Source: Flavobacteriales bacterium
Lineage (GTDB): Bacteria; Bacteroidota; Bacteroidia; Flavobacteriales_E; Vicingaceae
Direction: 5' to 3'
Assembly (NCBI GenBank): GCA_002402165.1
Contig: NVVI01000008.1
Location: 14,694-25,032, forward strand
DNA: 10,339 bases
Below are positions 1-7,298 of this stretch, one piece after another. The notes beneath the pieces are model-generated. The model was not told where the DNA came from and did no database searches. It saw nothing but the letters and a program-made list of their open reading frames with translations. The translations under genes and the position numbers were made by a program. How positions within the stretch are numbered: the first letter of the stretch is position 1; each line of letters opens with the position of its first letter.

Positions 1-225
1 CAAAGCGCTATTTTAGGAATGCATAATATTGTTGAACGCCCAGTAGCTATTGATGGGAAAGTAGAGGTACGACCAATTATGTACGTTGCTTTATCTTACG
101 ATCATCGTATTATTGATGGAAAAGAATCTGTAGGTTTCTTAAAAATGGTAAAAGAACAATTAGAAGATCCCCAACTGCATTTTTTTGGAGAAAAAACTCC
201 TGAAGAATTCTTGTTAAATTTGTAA
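1..225 (+). CDS. odhB: Dihydrolipoyllysine succinyltransferase (2-oxoglutarate dehydrogenase E2), C-terminal fragment
   Basis: This is the last 74 codons of a gene that begins upstream of the window; the reading frame is open from base 1. The protein is the E2 core of the 2-oxoglutarate dehydrogenase complex, which moves a succinyl group from lipoamide to CoA in the TCA cycle in the cytoplasm. What is seen is the end of the acyltransferase domain: [11 protein letters not shown], then [18 protein letters not shown], which contains the catalytic His-Asp pair (DHRIIDG). The GMH..ERP spacing and [14 protein letters not shown] wording fit the OdhB/SucB branch better than pyruvate or branched-chain E2 proteins. 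The C-terminus is slightly odd. Family members usually stop soon after the EDP motif with a short LLL-type tail, whereas this one runs on through [12 protein letters not shown]. The next gene starts 19 nt downstream, so the two may share a transcript. Confidence 0.9.
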   Translation, partial: QSAILGMHNIVERPVAIDGKVEVRPIMYVALSYDHRIIDGKESVGFLKMVKEQLEDPQLHFFGEKTPEEFLLNL

Positions 226-244
226 ATTAATTAAACAAAAAACT

Positions 245-670
245 ATGTCAGTAAGAAATGCGCAAGCAAAATGGAATGGAACCTTAAAGGATGGTTCTGG
301 AGAAATGAAATTTAGCAATTATAATGGTCCCTTTACTTTTGCTTCTCGTTTTGAAGAAGGAAATGGGACAAACCCTGAGGAATTAGTTGGAGCAGCTATT
401 GCAGGTTGTTATTCTATGTTTTTATCTGCTTTAATTAGCAAAGAAGGCTTGACACCTGGAAACATTGACACCAATGTTGCTGTAAAACTAGAGAAAGATG
501 AAACTGGGCCATGTATTACTTCTGTTACTTTAACATGTAATGTTAGCTGTGAAGGTTTATCATTAGAAAAATTTGATGAATTATCAAAAGCAGCTAAAGA
601 AAAATGTCCAATCTCTCGCCTTTATGCTGGCGGAACTGCTGATATTATTTTAGATGCTAAGCTTGGTTAA
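245..670 (+). CDS. osmC: OsmC-type organic hydroperoxide peroxiredoxin
   Basis: This 141-residue protein matches the OsmC family over its full length (E. coli OsmC is about 143 residues). OsmC enzymes are cytoplasmic thiol peroxidases that reduce organic hydroperoxides with a reactive cysteine pair. The signatures are visible: N-terminal AKWNGTLKDGSGEM, SRFEEGNGTNPEELVGAA (residues 34-51) with Arg35 and Glu45/46, the peroxidatic Cys55 in AGCYSMFLSA, and the resolving Cys121 in EKCPISRLY. The 66-residue spacing between the cysteines equals that of E. coli Cys59/Cys125. OsmC proper is favoured over Ohr because of the KDGSGEM start and the NPEELVGAA motif. There is no Shine-Dalgarno sequence; the start follows an A-rich stretch 19 nt after the odhB stop, and a terminator-like hairpin follows the gene. 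A peroxide-detoxifying protein next to oxygen-labile iron-sulfur enzymes is a sensible neighbourhood, although co-regulation is not shown. Confidence 0.9.
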   Translation: MSVRNAQAKWNGTLKDGSGEMKFSNYNGPFTFASRFEEGNGTNPEELVGAAIAGCYSMFLSALISKEGLTPGNIDTNVAVKLEKDETGPCITSVTLTCNVSCEGLSLEKFDELSKAAKEKCPISRLYAGGTADIILDAKLG

Positions 671-706
671 TTTCTAACTAATTTAATTACTCAAAAGTAA
701 GGCAAC

Positions 707-733
707 AAGCCTAACAATATTATTGTTGGGCTT
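707..733 (+). terminator. Hairpin after osmC, probable transcription terminator
   Basis: The arms AAGCCTAACAAT (707-718) and ATTGTTGGGCTT (722-733) pair over 12 positions with one T-G wobble around a 3-nt loop. After a small bulge the stem can extend by CAAC (703-706) with GTTG (737-740). Only a weak T-rich stretch follows, so this is not a textbook intrinsic terminator. It lies 37 nt after the osmC stop and before the korA regulatory region, the expected place for ending the odhB-osmC transcript. Confidence 0.55.
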
Positions 734-750
734 ATCGTTGTTTAGACAGA

Positions 751-771
751 AAAAGTCTAACTTAGTCTTTT
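751..771. repeat. 21-bp near-perfect palindrome, possible operator or second terminator stem
   Basis: The sequence is symmetric about base 761: the arms AAAAG-T-CTAA and TTAG-T-CTTTT match at 9 of 10 positions, the exception being T756 opposite T766. With a single central base it cannot fold tightly as a hairpin at its core, which fits a protein-binding dyad better than a terminator. It overlaps another inverted repeat, TTAGAC (742-747) with GTCTAA (755-760). The two pairings exclude each other. Its role is unknown: it could regulate the downstream operon or be part of the osmC terminator region. Confidence 0.4.
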
Positions 772-831
772 AAATCCTAGCATTCTCACGCTATAGCCCC
801 CTCTTTTCAAACAAATAACCATCCTCAAAGT

Positions 832-845
832 ATGATTTATATCAT
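832..845. promoter_or_regulatory. FNR/CRP-like dyad ATGAT-N4-ATCAT upstream of the kor operon
   Basis: Two exact 5-bp inverted half sites are separated by 4 bp (TTAT). The inner TGAT-N4-ATCA core is that of the FNR box (TTGAT-N4-ATCAA), with both outermost bases different. The centre is at 838.5, about 41 bp upstream of the start point predicted from the TAnnTTTG box at 868. That is the usual position for activation by FNR/CRP family regulators. A short dyad like this also arises by chance in AT-rich DNA, so the call is tentative. Confidence 0.35.
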
Positions 846-867
846 TTATTAATATTGTATTGTACGG

Positions 868-875
868 TAAATTTG
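868..875 (+). promoter_or_regulatory. Candidate Bacteroidota promoter (-7 box TAAATTTG) for the kor operon
   Basis: TAAATTTG matches the Bacteroidota housekeeping -7 consensus TAnnTTTG at every fixed position. It would start transcription near base 879-880 and leave an untranslated leader of about 70 nt before the korA ATG. No TTG is found at the expected -33 spacing (the region around 842-850 reads tcatttatt). A good -7 box with no -33 element is what an activator-dependent promoter would look like, and the dyad at 832-845 covers that position. Confidence 0.5.
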
Positions 876-950
876 ATGTTTGCCTCTCGGATTGAGATTG
901 CAATATTTTAAACCTTTTTTTGATAAAAAATAAATACTTCATAAAACATT

Positions 951-2837
951 ATGAATGATACAATTGAGACCAAAGAAAAGCCTATGAAAAAAACTTCTAA
1001 GGCAATAAAAATTGATGAATCCATCGTAGAAATTGTAAGTGATTCTGGAGAAGGAGCACAAAAATGTGGAGTAAGTTTCGCTGCTATTTCGGCCAAAATG
1101 GGCAATGGAGTTTGGACGGTAGAAATTATTCCAGCAGAAATCCAACCTCCTGCACGGAGTAGAGAAGGAGCGTCTGGGATTCGTATTCGAATAGGAACTA
1201 AAGAAATTACCAACTCAGGTAATGAAGCCAATTTGGTAATTGCATTAAATGAGCAAGTTCCCTATGGCAGATTAGATCAGAAAGCATATAACAAAAACAC
1301 AACAATGTTGCTAGAGTGTAAATGGGCAACTGATGCTAGCGATAAAATTCAAAATCAATATGCTGAAGCATTGGCAGATTTCAAAAGTAGAGGAATCAAT
1401 GTCATTGAAATTCCGATGGAAGTGGAATGTTTGAAAATTGTGAAGAACGCAAGAAAAGGAAAAAATATGTTTGTATTAGGAATGTTATGCTACATATACA
1501 ACAGAGGGCTAGATAAAGGAGAAACTCAGATTAAAAATATTTTTAGAAAAAAATCGGATGCAATTATTAATTCTAATATCGAACTATTAAATGCTGGATA
1601 TAAATGGGCTTCTACTAATTTAGATTTTCAATATGATATTCCTGTTGTAAATTCGGACAAAGACATGGTAGTAATGAATGGTAATGAAGCCATTGCTTTA
1701 GGGGTTTTAGCCTCTGGAATGGAAGTTTGTTCAATGTATCCTATCACTCCAGCAACTTCGGCTTCTCATTTATTAGCAGACATATTTAAAAACTCTGGAG
1801 GATTAGTTCATCAAGCAGAAGATGAAATTGCAGCTGTTGGTTTTGCAATAGGATCTTCATATGCTGGTAAAACTGCGGTAACGATTACTTCTGGTCCTGG
1901 AATGGCATTAAAAACAGAGTTTTTAGGTTTGGCCTCAATGGCAGAAGTTCCTTTGGTAGTTGTAAATGTTCAGCGTGGGGGGCCATCAACAGGATTACCT
2001 ACAAAAGTAGAACAGGGAGATTTACTTTCAACACTTTATGGTCAACCAGGTGATGCTCCAAAAATAGTAATGGCAGTTTCAACAATTGAAGAATGTTTTC
2101 ATTTTGTGATTTTAGCTCGTAAACTAGCAGAGTCATTTAGAACTCCCGTTTATATTTTAACGGATACTAATTTAGCAACAGGTCAACAACCATACTTAAG
2201 ACCAGACATTAAAAAAGATTGGTTCGCTCCTCCTATAGATCAAAGCCCATGGAAAGGGGATGTTAGACCTTATGAATGGGATGATTTAACAGGATTAAGT
2301 AAACGAGCTATCCCTGGTCAACCTGGTGGGCAACATACTTTGACAGGTCTAGCTCACACTAGAGAAGCTCACGTTTCTTATCATCCAAATGAAAATCAAG
2401 ATTCCTCTGAATTGAGAAGTAGAAAAATAGCTGCATTTCAAAAAACATTAAAACCACCTACTGTAAATGGAGATGAAAAAGGAGATTTATTAATTGTTGG
2501 TTGGGGATCTACTTTAGGAGCCATTAATGAAGGTGTTGAAATTGCACAGAAAGAAGGAATTAAAGTTTCTTCTCTTCACTTGCGTTTTTTAAGTCCTATG
2601 GAACCAGGAATAAAAGAGATTTTTAAGAATTTCAAACAGGTAATGACTATTGAAATCAATTATAGCGATAGTATAAATAATCCTCAGTTTACTGAAGATA
2701 ACAGAAGGTATTCGCAATTATCATGGATGTTAAGAGCACATACCTTAACGGATGTTGATTGTTATTCAAATGTTGAAGGACAACCACTATCGCCAAACAG
2801 AATAGTTGATGTAATTAAGAATAAATTAAGTAAATAA
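951..2837 (+). CDS. korA: 2-oxoacid:ferredoxin oxidoreductase, fused gamma-alpha subunit (KorA type)
   Basis: This 628-residue subunit, with KorB, oxidises a 2-oxoacid with CoA to acyl-CoA and CO2 while reducing ferredoxin; the likely substrate is 2-oxoglutarate. The gamma domain comes first (about residues 28-215), with DSGEGAQ and EIIPAEIQPPAR followed by SGIRIRIG. The alpha pyrimidine-binding domain follows (about 240-420), with GNEAIALG, the hallmark YPITPAT (264-270 region) and QAEDEIAAVG, whose Glu is the expected cofactor-activating residue. SGPGMALKTE and QRGGPSTGLPTK (341-352) come next, and a C-terminal transketolase-like domain occupies about 510-625. The length is normal for fused Bacteroidota KorA. 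The first ATG is used here; a second in-frame ATG at 984 (Met12) also precedes all conserved motifs and cannot be excluded. There is no clear ribosome binding site. It is the first gene of a five-gene operon. Substrate choice between 2-oxoglutarate and other 2-oxoacids cannot be settled from sequence alone. Confidence 0.9.
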   Translation: MNDTIETKEKPMKKTSKAIKIDESIVEIVSDSGEGAQKCGVSFAAISAKMGNGVWTVEIIPAEIQPPARSREGASGIRIRIGTKEITNSGNEANLVIALNEQVPYGRLDQKAYNKNTTMLLECKWATDASDKIQNQYAEALADFKSRGINVIEIPMEVECLKIVKNARKGKNMFVLGMLCYIYNRGLDKGETQIKNIFRKKSDAIINSNIELLNAGYKWASTNLDFQYDIPVVNSDKDMVVMNGNEAIALGVLASGMEVCSMYPITPATSASHLLADIFKNSGGLVHQAEDEIAAVGFAIGSSYAGKTAVTITSGPGMALKTEFLGLASMAEVPLVVVNVQRGGPSTGLPTKVEQGDLLSTLYGQPGDAPKIVMAVSTIEECFHFVILARKLAESFRTPVYILTDTNLATGQQPYLRPDIKKDWFAPPIDQSPWKGDVRPYEWDDLTGLSKRAIPGQPGGQHTLTGLAHTREAHVSYHPNENQDSSELRSRKIAAFQKTLKPPTVNGDEKGDLLIVGWGSTLGAINEGVEIAQKEGIKVSSLHLRFLSPMEPGIKEIFKNFKQVMTIEINYSDSINNPQFTEDNRRYSQLSWMLRAHTLTDVDCYSNVEGQPLSPNRIVDVIKNKLSK

Positions 2838-2843
2838 AAATAC

Positions 2844-2879
2844 TTTAGGCACTCTAAATACTCTAGACACTTTAAGTAC
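2844..2879. repeat. Degenerate 9-bp tandem repeat between korA and korB
   Basis: Four consecutive 9-mers are visible: TTTAGGCAC, TCTAAATAC, TCTAGACAC and TTTAAGTAC. They share the pattern T-Y-T-A-R-R-Y-A-C without exception. A partial unit ending in TAC precedes them, and the block is flanked by two copies of TAAATAAAAA (2831-2840 and 2881-2890). It fills most of the 62-nt korA-korB gap and contains no gene. The units diverge only by transitions at the variable positions. Confidence 0.75.
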
Positions 2880-2899
2880 TTAAATAAAAACTAAAAAGA

Positions 2900-3853
2900 A
2901 TGTACGGATTAAAATCAGATATAGCATTAGATTCTCCTTCAAAATATTATTCAATAGAAAATTATTCTAAAGGAGTAGCGCGTTGGTGTCCTGGATGTGG
3001 CGACCATGCGGTGTTAACTAACATGCAAAAATTATTAAGAGAAAAACAATTAGACCCTGCAAAAACTGTTTTTGTTTCGGGAATAGGATGTTCTTCAAGG
3101 TTTCCACATTATATGGATACTTATGGTTTTCATGGATTACACGGTCGTGCTTTCCCGGTAGCAGAAGGAATTAAATTTAGAAGACCTGATTTAGATGTTT
3201 TTGTAGTTACTGGTGATGGAGATTGTTGTTCTATTGGAGCTGGAGCATGGATTCACGCTATAAGGTACAACATGAACATGACTGTTTTATTATTAAATAA
3301 TGAAATTTATGGTTTAACCAAAAAACAAGCCTCTCCAACATCTAGAATAGGAACAATTTCAAACACTACTCCTGATGGTTCAATTTTACCTCCATTAAGT
3401 CCAATTCAAACAACCTTAGGAGTAGCTAATGCTTCTTTTGTAGCTCAAACTGCTGATTGGAATCCAGCACACATGTACGAAACAATTAAAGCTGCTTATG
3501 AACATAAAGGATTTTCATTTATTCATATTCTTCAAAGGTGTCCAATTTTTCAAGGTGCTTTGGCTGATGAACAAGTGTCTAATAAAGATGCTATGGTTTA
3601 CCTGAATCATGATAATGGAATTCAAGTGGATGAAGCTATCGCTAAAACTTTCAAAAATGAGTTGAGTCATGATCCTACTGATTTATCTACAGCTAGGAAT
3701 TTAGCTATGGATACAGAAAAAGTTTACATGGGATTATTTTACCAAAATAAAAATGCACCATGTTACGATGATTATGGTGCTTCTAATATTGGTTTTACGG
3801 TAGAACAAAAAGAAGAAGCATTAAATATGGAGTTAGATAAATACGCTATTTAA
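2900..3853 (+). CDS. korB: 2-oxoacid:ferredoxin oxidoreductase, beta subunit (KorB type)
   Basis: This 317-residue subunit binds thiamine diphosphate and one [4Fe-4S] cluster and forms the active site together with KorA. The cluster ligands are recognisable: Cys30 and Cys33 in ARWCPGCGDH, Cys64 in SGIGCSSRFPHY, and Cys214 in LQRCPIF. The thiamine-diphosphate motif is intact, running from GDGDCCSIGAGAWIHA (105-120) to LLNNEIYGLTKKQASPT (131-147). FHGLHGRAFPVAEGIKF (77-93) is also typical of the family. The GLTKKQASPTS wording fits the KorB group of beta subunits. The start ATG follows an A-rich leader with no Shine-Dalgarno match and sits 62 nt after korA. This is the one protein downstream of korA that looks catalytically complete, in contrast to the PFOR-derived proteins that follow. 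Confidence 0.92.
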   Translation: MYGLKSDIALDSPSKYYSIENYSKGVARWCPGCGDHAVLTNMQKLLREKQLDPAKTVFVSGIGCSSRFPHYMDTYGFHGLHGRAFPVAEGIKFRRPDLDVFVVTGDGDCCSIGAGAWIHAIRYNMNMTVLLLNNEIYGLTKKQASPTSRIGTISNTTPDGSILPPLSPIQTTLGVANASFVAQTADWNPAHMYETIKAAYEHKGFSFIHILQRCPIFQGALADEQVSNKDAMVYLNHDNGIQVDEAIAKTFKNELSHDPTDLSTARNLAMDTEKVYMGLFYQNKNAPCYDDYGASNIGFTVEQKEEALNMELDKYAI

Positions 3854-3886
3854 GTTGAACAATTAGACCAAAAGCTGAACTGCAAT

Positions 3887-6406
3887 ATGCCTACTAAAGA
3901 AAAAAGCACATTTAGTCATTTTTTTAAAGAAGATGCTGAAACTATTCAGGACATCGTTAAGGGAACAAATGGCCAACAAGTTATAGATAAGTTGGGAACT
4001 GCAACAAAAGAAGTTTTTCCAAAAATAAATCCTTCAAAAGAAGTTTCTGAAGATGAAGTTAATACCAAATGGAGAACATTAAGGTCATTTTTTAGGAACG
4101 GAAATAGTGAGCAAAATTTAGAAGGATTGTCTCCAGTAATAATGGCTCCTTTATACACCAGTAAATTAATTGGAACTGACTTCCCAGTTTGGGTAGCCGA
4201 TGAAAATTTTGAGGGTGATGGAGAACTTTGTCTGTCATTAAAAGAACTTTTAACTCAATGTCTTAACGAAATCGCACCTAACGAAGAAGATGCTCATATT
4301 TTAAAAGAAAATATTGAACGAATTACACACATTGCTAATGAACAATTAGCTGATAAAAAACCTCAATTATTTCCTTCAATCATAACTCAGGTATTAGATG
4401 AATTAGAAAATCAATTAGAAGTATCAGGAGATGAAGTAACTGCATTTAATAAAAGTCTTAAAAATTTAAAAAAGACACTACCCTCTAATGGTGTTTTGCT
4501 CCCTTATTCCAACAACACTTCTTTTCAGATTTTAGAAGCAAGCATGACCGCAACGCTTACTCAAGCAAGAAAAAAATTGACTTACAATATCTCACAACTA
4601 AAATGTAGATTGAATGATTTACTAAGAGTTGAAAGAGAGAAAAACCCTAATAAAACAAATGTAGAAAAGACAAAAGATTCTTATGGTTTTGCTGATTCAA
4701 TGCTGAATTTCGAAGAACTGTCTTCTATGTCTCCAAACCCTGGGGCAGAAAGTATGGGTAAAGAAAGAGTTCAACGGATTACTGCCGTAGTAAAAGAGTT
4801 AGAAAAAGGGGAAACAATTCTTAATCAACAAGGCTTTTTGTTTGTAGATGAAAACCTACACAACAATAAAAACATTGAATGGTCAACTTTATTTGGAAAT
4901 ATCACAGTTGAAGCATACAAGAAAGGTAATGGCTGTGATACTGTTAGCGGTTGTTTTAATAAGAATATTACTGCATGGACGAAGCTTTATATAGCTAAAA
5001 GAATTGGTGAATTAGAATTCAAAAGTGTTTACCAAGCAGATGTTCATGATGATTATTTTGAACATTTTAATTGGGGAAATTTCACTACTGAAGAATTAAA
5101 CAACTGTCCTCATTTTGTGTTAATTGCAGATGATGTTCAACTTTACGAAACTGAATTAAGTAAATTATCATCTGTATTTGCTAAAAATATTCCTGTAAAA
5201 ATTGTAGCTGTAAAAAGAGACAATTATGGAACTGAAACTGGCTTACACTCTCAAACTGAATTGGGAGCATTAATGATTTCTCACAAAAATATTTATGTTG
5301 CCCAGTCAACATCTATTACTCCAAAGTATTTATTTAATAGTTTTTCTACAGGGTTAAATTCTTTTGCCCCAGCATTTTTTAATGTATTGAATGTTGATGA
5401 AAAAACTCATACAAATCCTTACTTATGGACCAGTGCTTCAGTAGAAAGTAGAGATTTTCCTGGATTCACTTTTAATGGAATCTTAGGCACATCTTGGGGC
5501 AGTAGGTTTGAAGTTGCCAATAATCCTCAAGCTAATTTGCAATGCCCAATACACGAACTAACGGTTGTAAACGCTGAAGGTAAAAAAGAGGAGATGGAGT
5601 TTCCATTCACTTTTGCCGACCAAGCAGCATTAAATCCTGCTTACCATCATCACTTTATGCCAGTCAACTCCTCATATTGGAATGACAACCTCATAGTCTT
5701 AACTGATTATATGGCAAATAATGTGGAAAAAAATGTGGGTAAAGTTCCTTTCATTTGGATGATGAATGCTACCAATGAAATCCAAAAAGTAGCAGTTTCC
5801 TGGTCGATAGTTTTAGCAACACAAGAGCGCTTAGATTTCTGGAGATTTTTGCAGGAAAATAGTGGTATAAACAACTACCATGTTACAAAAGCAGTTGAGA
5901 ATGCCAAGGCAGAAATGCAAGGACAACTCGATAAAGAAATAGAACAATTAAAATCGGAACACGAAACTAAAATTCAAAACATTAGAGAAGAAGAAGCAGG
6001 TAAAGTAATGGAAAACCTCACTTCTGTTTTGTTAAACTTAGACACTACAAATATTGTTACCACTAATGCTGCTACTCCAAGTGTATCAAGTTCACCAGCT
6101 ATTGAAACCGATGAGGTTGTTAAAAAAGAAGCTCCAGTAGAAGAAGAAAGTACATTATCCAATGACCCTTATATTGACACTGCATTATGTACATCTTGTA
6201 ATGAATGTTTAGACCTAAACCCTCAAATGTTTAAGTACAATGGAGATAAAATGGCATTTATTGCTGATGCAAAAGCTGGAACATTTTATCAATTAGTTGA
6301 AGCAGCTGAATTATGTCCTGTAGCAATTATTCACCCTGGCTCTCCTCTCAATCCCGATGAAGCAGATTTAGATGATTTAGTAGAAAGAGCAGCAAAATTT
6401 AATTAA
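3887..6406 (+). CDS. PFOR-related non-catalytic protein with C-terminal monocluster ferredoxin domain
   Basis: This 839-residue protein has no settled function that I recognise. Residues about 80-400 are alpha-helical-looking and weakly resemble the middle of the large protein encoded at 7299. Residues about 405-505 look like a PFOR thiamine-diphosphate domain: HFVLIADDVQ, then IPVKIVAVKRDNYG, then KNIYVAQSTS and APAFFNVLN. The expected GDG reads ADD (414-416), so cofactor binding is probably lost. A further conserved-looking block follows (SVESRDFPGF, GTSWGSRFEV, NPAYHHHF). Residues about 665-712 form a charged coiled coil, and 720-757 a Ser/Thr/Val/Glu linker. Residues 760-815 are a single-cluster ferredoxin domain with Cys768, Cys771, Cys774 and Cys810 (CTSCNEC...ELCP). 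No signal peptide or membrane helix is seen. The gene follows korB by 33 nt and precedes the RnfB-like gene by 2 nt. The likely role is electron transfer or scaffolding for KorAB, by inference. Confidence 0.8.
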   Translation: MPTKEKSTFSHFFKEDAETIQDIVKGTNGQQVIDKLGTATKEVFPKINPSKEVSEDEVNTKWRTLRSFFRNGNSEQNLEGLSPVIMAPLYTSKLIGTDFPVWVADENFEGDGELCLSLKELLTQCLNEIAPNEEDAHILKENIERITHIANEQLADKKPQLFPSIITQVLDELENQLEVSGDEVTAFNKSLKNLKKTLPSNGVLLPYSNNTSFQILEASMTATLTQARKKLTYNISQLKCRLNDLLRVEREKNPNKTNVEKTKDSYGFADSMLNFEELSSMSPNPGAESMGKERVQRITAVVKELEKGETILNQQGFLFVDENLHNNKNIEWSTLFGNITVEAYKKGNGCDTVSGCFNKNITAWTKLYIAKRIGELEFKSVYQADVHDDYFEHFNWGNFTTEELNNCPHFVLIADDVQLYETELSKLSSVFAKNIPVKIVAVKRDNYGTETGLHSQTELGALMISHKNIYVAQSTSITPKYLFNSFSTGLNSFAPAFFNVLNVDEKTHTNPYLWTSASVESRDFPGFTFNGILGTSWGSRFEVANNPQANLQCPIHELTVVNAEGKKEEMEFPFTFADQAALNPAYHHHFMPVNSSYWNDNLIVLTDYMANNVEKNVGKVPFIWMMNATNEIQKVAVSWSIVLATQERLDFWRFLQENSGINNYHVTKAVENAKAEMQGQLDKEIEQLKSEHETKIQNIREEEAGKVMENLTSVLLNLDTTNIVTTNAATPSVSSSPAIETDEVVKKEAPVEEESTLSNDPYIDTALCTSCNECLDLNPQMFKYNGDKMAFIADAKAGTFYQLVEAAELCPVAIIHPGSPLNPDEADLDDLVERAAKFN

Positions 6407-6408
6407 AA

Positions 6409-7287
6409 GTGGGAGAAGATTTTCTCATACCACTAGCTATTCTTGTCGGACTAGGCTTATTGTTTGGGCTTATTTTGGCAATGGCTTATAAGAAATTTAA
6501 GGTTTTTGAAGACCCCAGAATTGATGTAGTAGAAAATTTATTACCAAACGCCAACTGTGGTGCTTGTGGTGTTCCTGGTTGTAGAGCCTTTGCAGAGGCT
6601 GTAATTAACGAAGGAACAAACCCTGCAAAATGTACTGTAAGCTCTGAAGAAGGAATTGAAAATATTGCCAATTTTTTAGGTGTAGAAGCATCAGCAGAAG
6701 CAAAAGTGGTTGCACGATTACTCTGTGCTGGAGGAATTAAAGAAGCTCATAATCTAGCAGATTACAAAGGAGGAATGAGTACTTGCAGAGGAGAAACAGT
6801 TGTTGGGCAAGGAAGTAAAGATTGTTCGTGGGGTTGTTTAGGATTGGGTGATTGTGCAAAAGCATGCGACTTTGATGCCATTACCATGAGTGATGACGCC
6901 TTACCTGTTGTTGATACAGAAAAATGTACAGCTTGTAACGATTGTGTAATTGAATGTCCGAAAGGATTATTCAAATTAATGCCAATCAATCAAAAATTAT
7001 TGGTTCAATGTCGTTCTTTATTAGAGGGGGATTTAGCCGAATCAAAATGTAGTGTTGCTTGTACAGGATGTTCTCGTTGTGCTGCTGATGCTGCTCCAGA
7101 TGTAATTGAAATTGTAAATAATTTGGCAATAGTAAATTATGAGTTAAACGATTTAACAACGTCTGCTGCTGTAAAAAGATGCCCAACAGATGCGATTATT
7201 TGGTTAGAAGGAGATAATCAATTTGAAATAACAACAAACATTGACCTTCCATTAGGGAGAGTTGAAGAAGAAGTTTATTATCAATAA
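6409..7287 (+). CDS. rnfB: RnfB-like membrane-anchored polyferredoxin
   Basis: This 292-residue protein resembles RnfB, the electron-entry subunit of the Rnf ion-pumping complex. One membrane helix (about residues 6-26) anchors it. An RnfB-type cluster follows with Cys50, Cys53, Cys58 and Cys75 (ANCGACGVPGC). A two-cluster ferredoxin domain has Cys139, 143, 149 and 153 (CSWGCLGLGDCAKAC) and Cys173, 176, 179 and 183 (CTACNDCVIECP). A final domain has Cys214, 218, 221 and 224, then Cys258. There the usual later cysteines are missing, so at most one cluster of the C-x2-C-x2-C...CP type seems possible. The start is GTG at 6409, two bases after the previous stop. It is chosen because the next ATG (6481) would delete the membrane helix. 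The spacing implies translational coupling. No other rnf gene is present in the window, so this may be a repurposed RnfB serving the kor operon. Confidence 0.85.
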   Translation: MGEDFLIPLAILVGLGLLFGLILAMAYKKFKVFEDPRIDVVENLLPNANCGACGVPGCRAFAEAVINEGTNPAKCTVSSEEGIENIANFLGVEASAEAKVVARLLCAGGIKEAHNLADYKGGMSTCRGETVVGQGSKDCSWGCLGLGDCAKACDFDAITMSDDALPVVDTEKCTACNDCVIECPKGLFKLMPINQKLLVQCRSLLEGDLAESKCSVACTGCSRCAADAAPDVIEIVNNLAIVNYELNDLTTSAAVKRCPTDAIIWLEGDNQFEITTNIDLPLGRVEEEVYYQ

Positions 7288-7298
7288 AAGATATTGTT

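Noticed and set aside
757..942. 61-codon reverse-strand open frame in the osmC-korA intergenic region
   Set aside because: It has no recognisable domain, has AT-rich chance-like composition, and overlaps the palindrome, dyad and promoter candidates for the + strand operon.
908..1231. 107-codon reverse-strand open frame
   Set aside because: It lies mostly antisense to the conserved gamma domain of korA, and its composition is explained by that gene.
2844..2879. CRISPR-like array
   Set aside because: The units are 9 bp, contiguous and without spacers, so this is a tandem repeat and not a CRISPR.
5659..5673. Metal site suggested by the HHH run in the 839-residue protein
   Set aside because: Three adjacent histidines within AYHHHF, without other recognisable ligands, are not enough to support a metal-binding call.
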